Notes under the pieces: generated by a model | What the model saw: the letters and a program-made list of their open reading frames with translations, nothing else | Databases searched by the model: none | What the model was told of the DNA's origin: nothing | Made by a program: the position numbers and the translations under genes | Part shown: positions 1 through 5,534 of the stretch, piece by piece | Layout: every line of letters starts with the position of its first letter | Position numbering within the stretch: position 1 is the stretch's first letter | From: Actinomycetota bacterium | GTDB taxonomy: Bacteria; Actinomycetota; Humimicrobiia; Humimicrobiales; Humimicrobiaceae | Direction: 5' to 3' | Assembly: GCA_018897225.1 (NCBI GenBank) | Contig: JAHILC010000146.1 | Location: 1 to 5,596 of the forward strand | DNA length: 5,596 nucleotides

Positions 1-1103
1 GAAAACCAATCTGCTCCCTTATTTATAATCTGAGTAACATTTGCATAAGTCTCAACATTATTAAGGTTAGTTGGTTTCCCCCATAAGCCGCTTACAGCAG
101 TATGAATGTACTTTAACCTTGGTTCGCCAACATTGCCTTCTATTGCAGCCATAAGTGCAGAAGATTCACCAGAAACAAAAGCGCCTGCACCTCTATGAAT
201 TTTAATGTCAAAATTAAATCCTGAATTTAAAATATTATCTCCAAGCAAACCGTATTCTTTAGCCTGGTTCATTGCACTATTGAAATTTGATACAGCAAGT
301 GGATATTCCTGCCTGACATAAATAAAACCTTGATTTGAATTGATTGCATATGCTGCAATAATAAGACCTTCAAGTACGCTATGGGGGTTTCCTTCTATTA
401 TACTTCTATCCATGAATGCACCCGGATCTCCTTCATCAGCATTTATAATTATATATTTGGGTTCATCTGATACATTCCTGGTTGTTTCCCATTTTACACC
501 AGCAGGAAAACCTCCGCCTCCTCGACCTCTTAAATTAGCCTTTTTTATTTCCTGGATAATATCTTCTGGAGTCATATTCGTTAAAGCTTTAGAAAGTGCC
601 TGGTATCCTCCTAGCCGGATATAATCATCAATACTTGTTGGATCAATCTTTGAATTATTATCAAGAATAATTCTTTTCTGGTATTTATAAAAAGGTATTT
701 CAGACTCTTTAACTATTGGGATTCCTTTTTCATCTTTGTAAAGAAGCCTTTCCACTACTCCGCCACTTATTGTTTTTTCTACAATTTCAGTAACATCCTC
801 ATGTCTGGTTTTTAAATAGCATATTCCCTCAGGATGTATAACTATTATGGGTCCACGCTCACAAAATCCATGGCAGCCTGTTTTTTTAACTACAATATTT
901 TTTACCTCTTCCGGATTATTTTTAGCTCTTTTGTTAATCTCATTTTTTATACCTGTATAGATTTCTTCAGAAGCATAGGCTTTACAACCCGTCCCTGAAC
1001 AAATTGAAATTAAAATTTTACCATCAAGTTCGTCCTGTAGCTCTTTAGCTCGAACTTTTAAATCCTGCAGGGAAGTTATTTTTTCATTAGTTTTTGTATT
1101 CAT
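1..1103 (-). CDS. hydB: HydB/HndC/NuoF-like NADH-binding flavoprotein subunit (C-terminus beyond window)
   Basis: The frame runs from ATG at 1103 to the window edge (367 residues seen) and has no stop. An N-terminal thioredoxin-like [2Fe-2S] domain shows C35-x4-C40 and C77-x3-C81. The 51-kDa FMN/NADH domain follows, with the glycine-rich GRGGGGFPAG motif (about 193-202), NADEGDPGAF (about 221-230), GAGAFVSGESSALM, and a conserved GLWGKPTNLNNVET block near the end. The N-terminal Fe-S domain and the GES (rather than GEE) motif fit HydB/HndC of bifurcating hydrogenases better than respiratory NuoF. The SLBB region, the [4Fe-4S] ligands and any C-terminal ferredoxin domain lie outside the window. 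In this family the subunit oxidises or reduces NAD(P)H through FMN and passes electrons to Fe-S clusters in the cytoplasm. A GGAG ribosome site lies about 6 nt before the ATG. The gene sits 74 nt after the Fur-HydC fusion, presumably in the same operon. The true partner (hydrogenase HydA or formate dehydrogenase) is not visible. Confidence 0.9.
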   Translation of the reverse strand, partial: MNTKTNEKITSLQDLKVRAKELQDELDGKILISICSGTGCKAYASEEIYTGIKNEINKRAKNNPEEVKNIVVKKTGCHGFCERGPIIVIHPEGICYLKTRHEDVTEIVEKTISGGVVERLLYKDEKGIPIVKESEIPFYKYQKRIILDNNSKIDPTSIDDYIRLGGYQALSKALTNMTPEDIIQEIKKANLRGRGGGGFPAGVKWETTRNVSDEPKYIIINADEGDPGAFMDRSIIEGNPHSVLEGLIIAAYAINSNQGFIYVRQEYPLAVSNFNSAMNQAKEYGLLGDNILNSGFNFDIKIHRGAGAFVSGESSALMAAIEGNVGEPRLKYIHTAVSGLWGKPTNLNNVETYANVTQIINKGADWF

Positions 1104-1177
1104 TTTCTCTCCATCATTAAATTTAAATAATAGTTAAAATTTATATTCAAAACTATATAGGATTCATAAAAAAATCT

Positions 1178-2128
1178 TCAATTTACTGAACCAAACAAAC
1201 TTTCAAGTTTTTTGGCATCAGGGTTACTATAATATTTATTATTAAAAAGCATTACAGGACCTAAAGCACAACAACCAAGACAGTTAACAGTATCAAGTGT
1301 GAATTTATAATCTGTTGTGGTGTCACCAGGTTTAATACCTAAAAAATTTACAATTCTTTGAAGCAAATTCATGGTTCCTCTCACATGGCACGCTGTACCT
1401 GCACATACAGTAATCTGGTACTTACCTCTTGGCTCAAGATTGAAGAATTTATAGAACGATGCAATACTGTATATCTGTGTAAGAGGTACGTTTAGCTTTT
1501 CTTTAACATAAAATAATACATGTTTCGGCAGCCAGTTATATTCGCTCTGGAAATCTAAAAGCATTTGAATTAAATTGTTTTCTTTAAATTCATGCCTCTC
1601 CAGGATTCTATCAATTTTTCCAAAATCATTAATTATTTCTTCCAATTCCATCTCCTTTTCATTTTTAATCTTGTTTAATTCATTAACCCACTCATTAAGC
1701 TGTGTTTGAATATTATTTATTCTAATAGTGTCCTGATAAGTATCTGTTTTACTGCTATAGGAATAATTCCTTTTAGGTTCGTGTAAATCTGGATTACTAA
1801 TTAAAAGTGGGTTTATTTTTTGTTTTTTGTTTTTTTGTATTTGAGAAATTACATTAGCATTGTACTTGATCCTGTACTTTGCTTTATTGTTCTCAAAATG
1901 TGCTTTTTCAATAATATTGAATTTTTCAAGAAGTATAATAGTTCTGTATACTGTTGCTATTCCGATTCCAGGAGTTTTTTTATGAGCCAAAATGAAAATT
2001 TCTTCAGCAGTTAGACCATCTCTTGATTTAGCTATAATACCAAGAATTGTCTTTCTGGAGCGCGTTAATCTAAAACCGGTATTTTTTATTTTTAGTTCTA
2101 GCGAGCTGGAATCAATTTTTTTATTCAT
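1178..2128 (-). CDS. Fur-type winged-helix domain fused to NuoE/HydC [2Fe-2S] subunit
   Basis: One uninterrupted 316-residue frame joins two families. Residues about 8-88 match the Fur DNA-binding domain: TGFRLTRSR, LTAEEIF, recognition helix IATVYRT at about 57-63, and a KYRI wing. The Fur dimerisation/metal-binding half is absent. Residues about 89-160 are a polar linker, with heptad-like charged sequence at about 135-177. Residues about 163-316 are a full NuoE/HydC subunit: a helical bundle (NLIQMLLDFQSEYNWLP, SIASFYKFF) then the thioredoxin-like fold with C242-x4-C247 and C283-x3-C287, all four [2Fe-2S] ligands present. NuoE/HydC normally pairs with the NuoF/HydB subunit, encoded next door. 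No clear Shine-Dalgarno precedes ATG 2128; an in-frame TTG at 2143 would add five residues. The stop is TGA at 1180-1178. A Fur box and promoter lie just upstream. It could be a redox-sensing regulator, a hydrogenase subunit, or both. Family assignment of each half is firm; the role of the fusion is inference. Confidence 0.88.
   Translation of the reverse strand: MNKKIDSSSLELKIKNTGFRLTRSRKTILGIIAKSRDGLTAEEIFILAHKKTPGIGIATVYRTIILLEKFNIIEKAHFENNKAKYRIKYNANVISQIQKNKKQKINPLLISNPDLHEPKRNYSYSSKTDTYQDTIRINNIQTQLNEWVNELNKIKNEKEMELEEIINDFGKIDRILERHEFKENNLIQMLLDFQSEYNWLPKHVLFYVKEKLNVPLTQIYSIASFYKFFNLEPRGKYQITVCAGTACHVRGTMNLLQRIVNFLGIKPGDTTTDYKFTLDTVNCLGCCALGPVMLFNNKYYSNPDAKKLESLFGSVN
1643..1659 (-). 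promoter_or_regulatory. Internal Shine-Dalgarno with in-frame TTG start for a free HydC-like protein
   Basis: On the minus strand, AAAAGGAG (1659-1652) sits inside the linker of the fusion gene. It is followed directly by an in-frame ATG (1651, too close to use well) and, after 6 nt, by an in-frame TTG (1645). Starting there gives about 155 residues, the normal length of a stand-alone NuoE/HydC, beginning just before its helical bundle. This is a better ribosome site than the one at the fusion's own start. It may allow a second, DNA-binding-free product, but a chance GAA-AAG-GAG codon run in a charged linker would look the same. Confidence 0.4.
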
Positions 2129-2147
2129 TATACTAATTAACAATAAT

Positions 2148-2167
2148 GATAATGATAATGATTATCA
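2148..2167. promoter_or_regulatory. Fur box (perfect 7-1-7 site)
   Basis: Bases 2153-2167 read TGATAATGATTATCA, a perfect 7-1-7 palindrome identical to the Bacillus-type Fur consensus TGATAATNATTATCA. The overlapping 2148-2166 segment matches the classical 19-bp GATAATGATAATCATTATC in 18 of 19 positions. It covers roughly +1 to +20 of the leftward promoter, a position where binding would block transcription of the fusion-hydB operon. Further GATAAT-like units extend it towards 2143. Which Fur-type protein binds is not known; both proteins encoded nearby have Fur-like recognition helices. Confidence 0.88.
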
Positions 2168-2173
2168 ATACAG

Positions 2174-2202
2174 ATGTTACACCTATAAAAACAATATGTC
2201 AA
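2174..2202 (-). promoter_or_regulatory. Sigma-A-type promoter of the fusion-hydB operon
   Basis: On the minus strand a perfect -35 TTGACA (2202-2197) is followed after 17 nt by TAACAT (2179-2174), a 4-of-6 match to TATAAT. The predicted start is near 2167, giving a leader of about 40 nt before ATG 2128. The perfect Fur box begins at that start site. Confidence 0.65.
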
Positions 2203-2213
2203 GATGATTATCA
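2199..2213. promoter_or_regulatory. Second, imperfect Fur-like site over the -35 element
   Basis: The segment has a perfect right half ATTATCA (2207-2213) and a degraded left half TCAAGAT (4 of 7 matches to TGATAAT), so 11 of 14 consensus positions. It overlaps the -35 hexamer of the leftward promoter and lies 46 bp from the perfect box. It could serve as an auxiliary site, but AT-rich sequence gives such partial matches by chance. Confidence 0.35.
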
Positions 2214-2228
2214 AAAAAAATAAAAAAC

Positions 2229-2257
2229 TTATTAAAAACAAAAACTTTTGCTATAAT
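2229..2257 (+). promoter_or_regulatory. Candidate rightward promoter for the small ORF (and possibly fur)
   Basis: A perfect -10 hexamer TATAAT (2252-2257) has a weak -35 TTATTA 17 nt upstream (2229-2234). The predicted start is near 2263, about 38 nt before ATG 2301. It diverges from the Fur-controlled promoter, with about 60 bp between their predicted -35 ends and start regions. Confidence 0.5.
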
Positions 2258-2273
2258 ACTTCCATAAATATTA

Positions 2274-2287
2274 GTTACATTTGTAAC
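2274..2287. promoter_or_regulatory. Operator-like inverted repeat GTTACA-TT-TGTAAC
   Basis: A perfect 6-2-6 palindrome lies about 11-24 nt downstream of the predicted rightward start, the usual place for a repressor operator. It does not match the Fur 7-1-7, Rex or FNR consensus. The regulator is unknown. The site is too short and AT-rich for a terminator, and no poly-T tract follows. Confidence 0.4.
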
Positions 2288-2300
2288 CAAACATTTAACG

Positions 2301-2486
2301 ATGAGTAATCTTGTAGAATATATAAAATGCCAACGTTTTATAGTAAAAAGTGAATTGGATTACCACTGGACTAACATGAACCTGAATATCGCCCAAAGTG
2401 ATTTCCTTGACAAAACAATTGAATGCATTTTTGATTCACTCGTAAAAATAGCAGAAAATATTGAAGATACTAAACCAAAAATATAG
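2301..2486 (+). CDS. Small protein, 61 residues; faint Spo0E-like signature
   Basis: The product is a soluble, probably all-helical 61-residue protein with no signal peptide or membrane segment. It contains C10, C42, H22 and W23, and ends in a charged tail. I do not firmly recognise it. The pattern I8-x3-R12-x20-S33-x2-L36-D37-x2-I40 resembles the short Spo0E-type aspartyl-phosphate phosphatases (I-x-x-x-R, then S-Q-x-L-D-x-L-I at about the same spacing), but the Q of the SQ-L-D signature is missing and the match rests on few residues. ATG 2301 has no evident Shine-Dalgarno. A candidate promoter and operator-like palindrome lie just upstream, which supports expression. It lies between the two Fur-type genes, 178 nt before the stand-alone one on the same strand. 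It could be a chance frame. Confidence 0.5.
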   Translation: MSNLVEYIKCQRFIVKSELDYHWTNMNLNIAQSDFLDKTIECIFDSLVKIAENIEDTKPKI

Positions 2487-2664
2487 GCTTATAATTATAT
2501 CTTAATAATTTTAAATTATTGATTTATCAAAAAATTCTGTTATATTGATATCAGTAACAAATATTACTACTAAATTCCTGTTATTAAAATTAACAAAATA
2601 GTAATATAGTAGTGCTATAGTTTTAGTATTTAAATTTTTTAAAAATCATTGTTATAAGAATGTT
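2487..2664 (+). other. Intergenic leader of the stand-alone fur gene, with several AT-rich palindromes
   Basis: No gene is seen here. There is an 8-1-8 perfect palindrome at 2504-2520 (AATAATTT/AAATTATT), a TTGAT-TT-ATCAA palindrome at 2519-2530, and 9-nt arms ATATTACTA (2561-2569) and TAGTAATAT (2599-2607) 29 nt apart. A possible -35 TTGATA (2545-2550) lacks a convincing -10 at 17 nt; TATAGT (2616-2621) is a possible -10 without a well-spaced -35. No GC-rich terminator hairpin follows the small ORF, so read-through into fur is possible. In DNA this AT-rich, several of these palindromes are expected by chance. Confidence 0.4.
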
Positions 2665-3207
2665 ATGGGAAAAGTAATAAAAGAAGATTTTACTGATTCT
2701 AGTGAAAAGTTGATGACTCTGGAAAAGAAGCTTACAAATTTGGGCTATAGATTCACAGGTCAAAGAAAAATAGTACTGCAAGCTTTAGGCAGCGATAATA
2801 AGTTATTTGATGCAGATACCATTTTCATGGAGGTTAAAAAAATAGATCCAAGTATCGGGATTTCCACTGTTTACAGAACACTGGAACTTCTATCAAGACT
2901 TAAATTAATTTGCAGAATAAGCGTGGGAATAGATAAATCAATGTACATGCTTTCAGATAATTGCAGGAAAGATACAGCAGTATACATGATCTGTGATAAT
3001 TGTAAAAGAGTTATTACCAATAATGAATGTCTGAACAGCGCAATAATAATAAGGTTAAGAGAAGGTTCAGAAAAAAATATTTTTAATAATTGTAAATTAA
3101 AAATTGACAAATTTCAGATTGTTTTTAGCGGATTGTGCGAGGATTGCTCAAAAAGTTCAAACTCTCTTGCTTCTTTAAATTCGTATCAAACAGAAACTAA
3201 ACAGTAA
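2665..3207 (+). CDS. Fur-family transcriptional regulator without any histidine
   Basis: The 180-residue protein has a typical Fur winged helix (LGYRFTGQR at about 26-34, recognition helix IGISTVYRTLELL at about 64-76). Its dimerisation domain keeps the Cys4 structural zinc site, C110-x2-C113 and C158-x2-C161. There is no histidine in the whole protein. The residues at the usual H-x-H before the first CxxC are A105 and Y107, and the helix-2 histidine is L47 by motif alignment. The iron/manganese/zinc sensing sites of Fur, PerR and Zur are therefore missing, while eight cysteines (83, 100, 110, 113, 122, 143, 158, 161) are present. It is longer than usual (135-150) through a 15-residue N-terminal extension and a Ser-rich tail. 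ATG 2665 has no good Shine-Dalgarno; an internal ATG (residue 17) is a possible alternative. The stop overlaps the end of cooC by 11 bp, tail to tail. A DNA-binding role is likely; the signal is unknown. Confidence 0.9.
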   Translation: MGKVIKEDFTDSSEKLMTLEKKLTNLGYRFTGQRKIVLQALGSDNKLFDADTIFMEVKKIDPSIGISTVYRTLELLSRLKLICRISVGIDKSMYMLSDNCRKDTAVYMICDNCKRVITNNECLNSAIIIRLREGSEKNIFNNCKLKIDKFQIVFSGLCEDCSKSSNSLASLNSYQTETKQ

Positions 3208-3976
3208 TAAATTCTTTTATCTTATTTGCAATCTCTTCTATTTTTTTATAAAATTTTACATCAGAAGCACATGGTGAATAATTTTTTAAATCAGATTGCC
3301 TAACCTTGTCACTATAAGGAAGTTCGCCGAGAACCTCAAAATCTTTAAGGCTTTCTTTTAATAGTTTCTTTTCCTCATCAGATTTAATTTTATTTATTAC
3401 TATAAATAAAGATTTTATCCCTAAATCCTTTGCCATTTTCTGGACAGCATAAGCTGTTTGTATGCTGCGCAACCCAGGTTCGATAACAATTATTAACATA
3501 TCCATATTTTCGCAAGTTCCCCTGCCAAGATGTTCGATTCCTGCTTCCATATCAAGAATAATAATTTCATCCCTGTCAATAACAAGATGTTTAAAAAGCC
3601 TTTTAAGTAAAATATTTTCAGGGCAGTAACATCCACTGCCACCGGCTTTTATCGTGCCTGCTACCAGCAATCTTACGCCATCTACTTCTATTCCAAATTT
3701 TTCAGGTATATCGTCAACTTTTGGATTTAATTTAAAATAAGAACCATATTCTCCAGATTTTGCTCCAGTTCTTTCCTCAATTAGCGCCTTCATTTCAACC
3801 AGAGGGATTATCTTAGACGCTTTCCCATATTCAAGACCAAGAGCAGATGCCAGATTTGCATCAGGATCCGCATCTACTGCAATAACCTTATAATTTTTTT
3901 GAGCATAATATTTTGCCAGACATGCAGCAAGCGTAGTTTTACCGACACCGCCTTTGCCCGAAATTGCAATTTTCAT
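3197..3976 (-). CDS. cooC: CooC/AcsF-type nickel-insertion ATPase for CODH/ACS maturation
   Basis: This is a 259-residue MinD/Mrp-type P-loop ATPase. It has the deviant Walker A GKGGVGKTT (7-15, signature K8), the DADPDAN motif (35-41), the CooC-specific C116-x-C118 in GSGCYCPEN that binds metal at the dimer interface, DMEAGIEHLGRGT (142-154) and the nucleotide-base motif NKIK (195-198). The length is normal for the family. CooC dimers use ATP to deliver nickel to the C-cluster of carbon monoxide dehydrogenase, and AcsF does the same for the A-cluster of acetyl-CoA synthase; sequence alone does not separate the two here. The gene starts 11 nt after acsE with only a weak ribosome site, so translational coupling is likely. 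The TAG stop lies inside the 3' end of the convergent fur gene, and no terminator hairpin is visible beyond it. Confidence 0.93.
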   Translation of the reverse strand: MKIAISGKGGVGKTTLAACLAKYYAQKNYKVIAVDADPDANLASALGLEYGKASKIIPLVEMKALIEERTGAKSGEYGSYFKLNPKVDDIPEKFGIEVDGVRLLVAGTIKAGGSGCYCPENILLKRLFKHLVIDRDEIIILDMEAGIEHLGRGTCENMDMLIIVIEPGLRSIQTAYAVQKMAKDLGIKSLFIVINKIKSDEEKKLLKESLKDFEVLGELPYSDKVRQSDLKNYSPCASDVKFYKKIEEIANKIKEFITV

Positions 3977-3987
3977 CTTAATATAAT

Positions 3988-4785
3988 TTACTTTTCAAGA
4001 TAAGAATGAGCATAAAGTATCCTGTTTGTCAGGATATCAAAAGTTTTAACGACATTCATAAGTTCCCTGTCAAGGGGATCAAATATTGCTGAATCCAGAC
4101 CATGGCTAAGTAATATAGCGAGATATGTCCTATTGAGCAAGCTTTTTAACTGGGGTGGTGAAGACTGGGAAACATTTGAAAGCCCAACGATTGTCTTTGG
4201 CTCTTCAGGTAGCCCCATCAAGTCTTTTAGCTGTTTAAAAGCTTTCAACCCCTCAATACAATTAAAAACCTGTTGTTGAAGCACTGCTACAGGTAGAACA
4301 ATTGGATCAAGATAAAGATCGGAAAGCGGCACGCCAATTTCCATGGCAGAGTTTACTATATTCATTATCACTTCTATTCTGCTATCAACATCGGGGGGAA
4401 CTCCCTTTTCACTCAAAGCTATGCCAACGATTTTTGTTTTATATTTCTTCACCATTGGCATTAAAATATCAAGTTTATCCTGATCGCCTGTGACCGAATT
4501 AATCATTGCTGTGCCCTTATGGACCTCAAGTCCAGCTTCTATTGCACTCATATTTTTAGTATCAAGCGCTAAAGGTACATCAACTTCACTCTGTATTGTT
4601 TTAACCACCCACTGCATTAATTCTTCACCATTTTTTGTTGCGGGACCGATATTTACATCTACATAATGAGCTCCTGCTTCTTTTTGTGCTCTAGCCATCT
4701 TTACTATAGGCTCAGCGTCCCTGTTTCTTATAGAGTCACCAACAATTTTAGAAGTAATGCTTATATTTTCACCAATAATTAACAT
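3988..4785 (-). CDS. acsE: Methyltetrahydrofolate:corrinoid/iron-sulfur protein methyltransferase (AcsE, MeTr)
   Basis: The 265-residue protein is a complete pterin-binding TIM barrel, close in length to the 262-residue Moorella enzyme. It starts with MLIIGE as that enzyme does. The family's pterin-binding residues are visible: D75 (LALDTKN), N96 (MINSVTG), D160 (LDPIVLP) and the catalytic Asn in GLSNVS (N204, equivalent to Moorella N199). It transfers the methyl group of methyl-tetrahydrofolate to Co(I) of the corrinoid iron-sulfur protein (AcsCD) in the methyl branch of the Wood-Ljungdahl pathway, in the cytoplasm. A strong purine-rich ribosome site, AAGGGAGGG, lies about 8 nt before ATG 4785. 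It follows the acsC fragment by 83 nt and precedes cooC by 11 nt. The leader, ribosome site and first six codons are duplicated in front of the acsC fragment. Confidence 0.95.
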   Translation of the reverse strand: MLIIGENISITSKIVGDSIRNRDAEPIVKMARAQKEAGAHYVDVNIGPATKNGEELMQWVVKTIQSEVDVPLALDTKNMSAIEAGLEVHKGTAMINSVTGDQDKLDILMPMVKKYKTKIVGIALSEKGVPPDVDSRIEVIMNIVNSAMEIGVPLSDLYLDPIVLPVAVLQQQVFNCIEGLKAFKQLKDLMGLPEEPKTIVGLSNVSQSSPPQLKSLLNRTYLAILLSHGLDSAIFDPLDRELMNVVKTFDILTNRILYAHSYLEK

Positions 4786-4847
4786 CTCTCTACCCTCCCT
4801 TCTTAAATTAACTCCTAAATTAATTTAACAAGCAATTATTTTAATAA
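4767..4847 (-). repeat. Direct repeat copy A: leader, ribosome site and first codons of acsE
   Basis: It is identical to 5516-5596 (offset 749) except for one base, T4791 versus G5540. It spans the first six codons (MLIIGE) of acsE, the ribosome site and most of the upstream intergenic region. The match runs to the window edge in copy B, so its full length is unknown. Confidence 0.95.
4803..4828. repeat. 9-8-9 inverted repeat in the acsE leader
   Basis: TTAAATTAA and TTAATTTAA are perfect arms with an 8-nt spacer, about 18-43 nt upstream of the acsE start. In RNA the loop region holds UUUAGGAG, close to the ribosome site. The same structure recurs at 5552-5577 in repeat copy B. All arm pairs are A-U, so it is more likely a weak leader structure or protein site than a terminator. 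Confidence 0.45.
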
Positions 4848-4868
4848 AAAAAGTTTTCGTATATGTAA

Positions 4869-5534
4869 TTACAGAGCTACATAATTTTTTAAAAATTTTG
4901 GAACTTCTCCAGCTTCTCGAGGACCCACAACAACTTTCCATTCTCCGCCAAGTTCCTCTTCTAATTCTCCCTGGAGCTGGGTAACATATCCCGGGATAAT
5001 AATTTCTTTTTTGCCTACTTTTTCAGCAATGCCACTTTTATTTATGAACTTTGCAATCTGCTCAGGAATAAATTTTCCTGCAGCCCATGCTGTTAAGACT
5101 GATTGACCTTCAACATCCATTACCAGCAGCCAGGATGGAACTTTGCTGCTCTCTACTTCACCTGAAATTATGAAATACGTAAGTGAAAAATTGGTAGTGA
5201 TAAGCACAGGTGAGCTGGAATCAGGATTATTAATTTCATATATTTTCTGTTCAACAGCCATTGGCTTCCTTGGATCCGTATAAATATTCTGCCTGTAAAC
5301 AAACAAAGGAAATAAATTCTGAGGGTTTGCATTCGATAACACAATAATAGAACTATATTTTGCCACAAAAACTGAAGCAATTAAGGTTTCCTTTAATGGA
5401 TCGTCTGTCATTTCTCCAGGAAAAACAATAGTAGGATAGCCTAATAACCTGTTTTTCTTATTTATTGCTGCTCTTCTCAATGTTATTTGATTAAAGAAGT
5501 CACTTTTAAGATTCCTTTCACCAATAATTAACAT
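4869..5534 (-). CDS. acsC: C-terminal half of corrinoid/iron-sulfur protein large subunit (AcsC/CdhE), 5'-truncated, with an acsE-type start
   Basis: The 221 residues match only the second half of AcsC (about 446 residues in Moorella). Residues about 18-105 are the end of the TIM barrel (LRRAAINKKNRLLGYP, YRQNIYTDPRKP). About 108-221 is a complete C-terminal corrinoid-binding domain (LITTNFSLTYF, SWLLVMDVEG, TAWAAGKF, GELEEELGG, VVGPREA). The N-terminal [4Fe-4S] domain and the first half of the barrel, about 225 residues, are missing. Instead the frame opens with MLIIGE and the leader and ribosome site copied from acsE; an in-frame stop at 5576-5574 closes the frame upstream. AcsC carries the cobamide that accepts methyl from AcsE. 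A half barrel should not fold alone, so this is probably a rearranged remnant or an assembly chimera, unless the corrinoid domain has a separate use. Identity is firm; functional status is doubtful. Confidence 0.88.
   Translation of the reverse strand: MLIIGERNLKSDFFNQITLRRAAINKKNRLLGYPTIVFPGEMTDDPLKETLIASVFVAKYSSIIVLSNANPQNLFPLFVYRQNIYTDPRKPMAVEQKIYEINNPDSSSPVLITTNFSLTYFIISGEVESSKVPSWLLVMDVEGQSVLTAWAAGKFIPEQIAKFINKSGIAEKVGKKEIIIPGYVTQLQGELEEELGGEWKVVVGPREAGEVPKFLKNYVAL

Noticed and set aside
340..624. Plus-strand 94-residue open frame
   Set aside because: It lies opposite the conserved FMN/NADH domain of the hydB-like gene; its composition follows from the antisense of that gene.
1820..2207. 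Two overlapping plus-strand frames opposite the Fur domain of the fusion
   Set aside because: They are antisense to a strongly recognised Fur winged helix and its promoter/Fur box; no ribosome site or family signature.
2504..2520. AT-only palindrome considered as a terminator for the small ORF
   Set aside because: It has no GC pairs and no following T-run; palindromes of this kind are frequent in such AT-rich DNA.
2538..2559. TGTTA...TAACA considered as a Rex operator
   Set aside because: The half-sites are 12 nt apart, whereas Rex sites are compact 18-bp palindromes; no TTGTGA-type match.
2871..3110. Minus-strand 79-residue frame inside the stand-alone fur gene
   Set aside because: It is antisense to the conserved Fur dimerisation domain; Leu/Ser-rich shadow translation.
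4302..4493. Plus-strand 63-residue frame inside acsE
   Set aside because: It is antisense to the conserved TIM-barrel coding sequence.
5168..5380. Minus-strand 70-residue frame inside the acsC fragment
   Set aside because: It is an out-of-frame reading of the well-matched AcsC corrinoid-domain sequence.
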